From Trichlorobacter sp. (GTDB lineage: Bacteria > Desulfobacterota > Desulfuromonadia > Geobacterales > Pseudopelobacteraceae): 37,200 bases of DNA. The notes beneath the pieces were generated by a model, which made no database searches, was not told where the DNA came from, and saw only the letters and a program-made list of their open reading frames with translations. A program made the position numbers and the translations under genes. The stretch spans positions 1-37,200 of the forward strand of contig NZ_JAOTRZ010000009.1 in the NCBI RefSeq assembly GCF_030247655.1, in the 5' to 3' direction. Positions 36,032-37,200 of the stretch are shown piece after piece; the first letter of the stretch is position 1, and each line of letters opens with the position of its first letter.

Positions 36032-36499
36032 TCAGGCCACATTTTTCAAGCGTTGCTTGTACTCTTCGTAATCCTGCATCATGCGGTCGTAGGGATCGTG
36101 CATCAGGGATGACGAGATCATAAAATCTGCGGTGGCGCGGTTACAGGCCACCGGAATATTCCAGACTACCGCTATCCGCAGCAGCGCCTTGACATCAGGG
36201 TCATGGGGTTGCGGCTCCAGTGGATCCCAGAAAAAAATTACAAAGTCGATCTCTCCCTGGGCGATCATTGCGCCGATCTGCTGATCACCCCCCAGTGGTC
36301 CGCTCTGCAGTCGGGTGACCTGCAGGTTCAACTGTTCACAGAGCAGTGCGCCGGTGGTGCCGGTGGCGTACAGGTCATGCTCCACCAATATGGCCCGGTT
36401 AAAGCGGGCCCATTCAATCAGATCCCGTTTCTTGTGGTCGTGGGCCACCAGGGCGATCCGCTTGCGCGATCCCATTTCGATGATATTGTATGACGGCAT
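36032..36499 (-). CDS. mgsA: Methylglyoxal synthase
   Basis: This 155-residue enzyme converts dihydroxyacetone phosphate to methylglyoxal and phosphate, a bypass of lower glycolysis in the cytoplasm. It aligns closely with E. coli MgsA: IALVAHDHKK (His20, Asp22 region), YATGTTG for phosphate binding, SGPLGGDQQIGA with catalytic Asp72, and FFWDPL then PHDPDVKALLR with His99 and Asp102. I chose ATG 36499 because AAAGGG lies 8 bases before it; the ATG eleven codons upstream has no ribosome site. The FRG-domain gene follows after 3 bases. Confidence 0.95.
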   Translation of the reverse strand: MPSYNIIEMGSRKRIALVAHDHKKRDLIEWARFNRAILVEHDLYATGTTGALLCEQLNLQVTRLQSGPLGGDQQIGAMIAQGEIDFVIFFWDPLEPQPHDPDVKALLRIAVVWNIPVACNRATADFMISSSLMHDPYDRMMQDYEEYKQRLKNVA

Positions 36500-36572
36500 G
36501 GTTGTTTCCCTTTCCTGCTGGTGGTGTGTCATGGCAACAGTACACCGTTTAGAGGATTGGTTCCAGTAGCAG

Positions 36573-37200
36573 TTATCGTTTTGCCAGCCAGATTTCTACC
36601 CGGTTGTTGCGCTGTTTGCCCTCTTTGGTGCTGTTGTCAGCCATCGGCAGGCTGGAGCCGAACCCTTCTGCAGCGGCAACCATAATACCTCGGGAGCGCA
36701 GTTCCTGGGCCACCTGGCCTACCCGCTGATTGGAAAGCGCCAGGCTGGTCTGGGTATTACCGGCATCATCGGTAAAGCCAAACAGCAGCAGTTGCCGTCC
36801 TTGCAGCTCTTTTGCCGACATCGCCCGCACCAGACGGTCAAGATCGCGGTAGGCCTTGTTGTCAAGCTGGCCGTCTGCTGCAAATTTGAAGGTGATTGAG
36901 AGCCGATCTGATCCGCTGGCCAGCTGGCGGTAGCGCTCCGGCGCATTGGTGGGGATGTATGAGTTGCCGATCCGTATGTTGAGCGGCACAAAACCGGTCT
37001 TTTCGACAATGGACTGGCCTTCCGGTGAGAGGGCAAATTCGACAAAATCCCTGATCTTGGGATTCTTTGGTTGTCCCGGCGTGTAGAGGTAAAGGCGCCG
37101 TGCAAGACTGTAGTCCTCGGTGGCAACGGTGAAGGGTGTAGGCAGGATCGGTTGGCCGCCGCTGCTGATGGCCACCGCCTTGGATGACTTGACATAGGGT
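36573..37200 (-). CDS. Phosphate-binding-like / OmpA-domain protein, N-terminus beyond right edge
   Basis: The frame stays open to the right edge, so the gene is partial; at least 208 residues are seen. The N-terminal visible part resembles the end of a PstS-type substrate-binding domain (SLARRLYLYT, then IRDFVEFALSPEGQ, VEKTGFVPLN). The C-terminal 120 or so residues form an OmpA-like peptidoglycan-binding domain: ITFKFAADGQLDN, LLLFGFTDDAGN, LALSNQRVGQVAQEL and RNNRVEIWL. Such fusions are periplasmic proteins tied to the cell wall. It lies upstream of mgsA on the same strand, with 73 bases between stop and mgsA start. Confidence 0.85.
   Translation of the reverse strand, partial: PYVKSSKAVAISSGGQPILPTPFTVATEDYSLARRLYLYTPGQPKNPKIRDFVEFALSPEGQSIVEKTGFVPLNIRIGNSYIPTNAPERYRQLASGSDRLSITFKFAADGQLDNKAYRDLDRLVRAMSAKELQGRQLLLFGFTDDAGNTQTSLALSNQRVGQVAQELRSRGIMVAAAEGFGSSLPMADNSTKEGKQRNNRVEIWLAKR

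Noticed and set aside
36499-36532. Upstream ATG of mgsA giving 11 extra residues
   Set aside because: It has no ribosome site, and the extra residues are not part of the methylglyoxal synthase fold.

Overview
The window looks like chromosomal DNA of a Geobacter/Trichlorobacter-type deltaproteobacterium (Desulfuromonadales). This is inferred from the density of PAS/dCache hybrid histidine kinases, the HPK4-type kinases with an H-x-W-R-Q-P-L H-box, the tethered periplasmic binding-protein sensors, a small c-type cytochrome and the moderate GC content; there is no rRNA to confirm it. The first 23 bases match the Tn5/Nextera mosaic-end adapter with one mismatch, so the left edge is a sequencing-library artefact and the first gene is truncated. 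Almost all the DNA is coding; no gene-free stretch exceeds about 270 bases. Layout: (A) 24-13558, + strand, a near-continuous, mostly overlapping run: hybrid kinase (partial), SAM methyltransferase, two more hybrid kinases, a CheR-PAS-kinase-receiver fusion, a PhnD-like periplasmic binding protein, an HPK4 membrane kinase and a single-domain response regulator, closed by two tandem terminators. Five kinases and one output-less receiver suggest a multi-input phosphorelay. (B) 13723-14415: arsenate reductase-like protein (+) and a small Cys-rich protein (-). (C) 21291-14514, - strand, three genes with 4-base overlaps: an HTH-PAS-PAS protein with a degenerate GGDEF domain, a membrane GAF-GGDEF diguanylate cyclase, and a BvgS-like hybrid kinase. 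(D) 21545-29419, + strand, five packed genes: a large unknown protein, a phosphatidylserine decarboxylase homologue, a PHP-glycosyltransferase fusion, an Lgt-like membrane protein and a helical unknown protein; together they look like an envelope lipid or glycolipid pathway. (E) 29522-35219: a Crp/Fnr regulator (-) divergent from a TlpA thioredoxin, a lipoprotein and a c-type cytochrome, then a LivK-like lipoprotein with a partner HPK4 kinase. This block is bracketed by two 119-bp direct repeats (about 87% identical) that carry the 3' end of an FRG-domain gene. (F) 37200-35243, - strand: a partial PstS/OmpA-type protein, methylglyoxal synthase mgsA and the intact FRG-domain gene.

The most striking observation is in region A. 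The PhnD-like gene is interrupted by one in-frame UGA (11207-11209), the frame stays open for another 136 codons, and a stable hairpin follows immediately. Its G-G-U-C apical sequence lies 17 nt after the UGA, it has a bulge on the 5' arm, and it closely resembles the E. coli fdhF SECIS element. This gene is therefore a candidate for a selenocysteine-containing periplasmic sensor protein inside a two-component operon. Other notable points are a candidate c-di-GMP-responsive DNA-binding protein that keeps an I-site but has lost its GGDEF motif, a structured repeat at 31901-31980, and the direct-repeat-flanked block.
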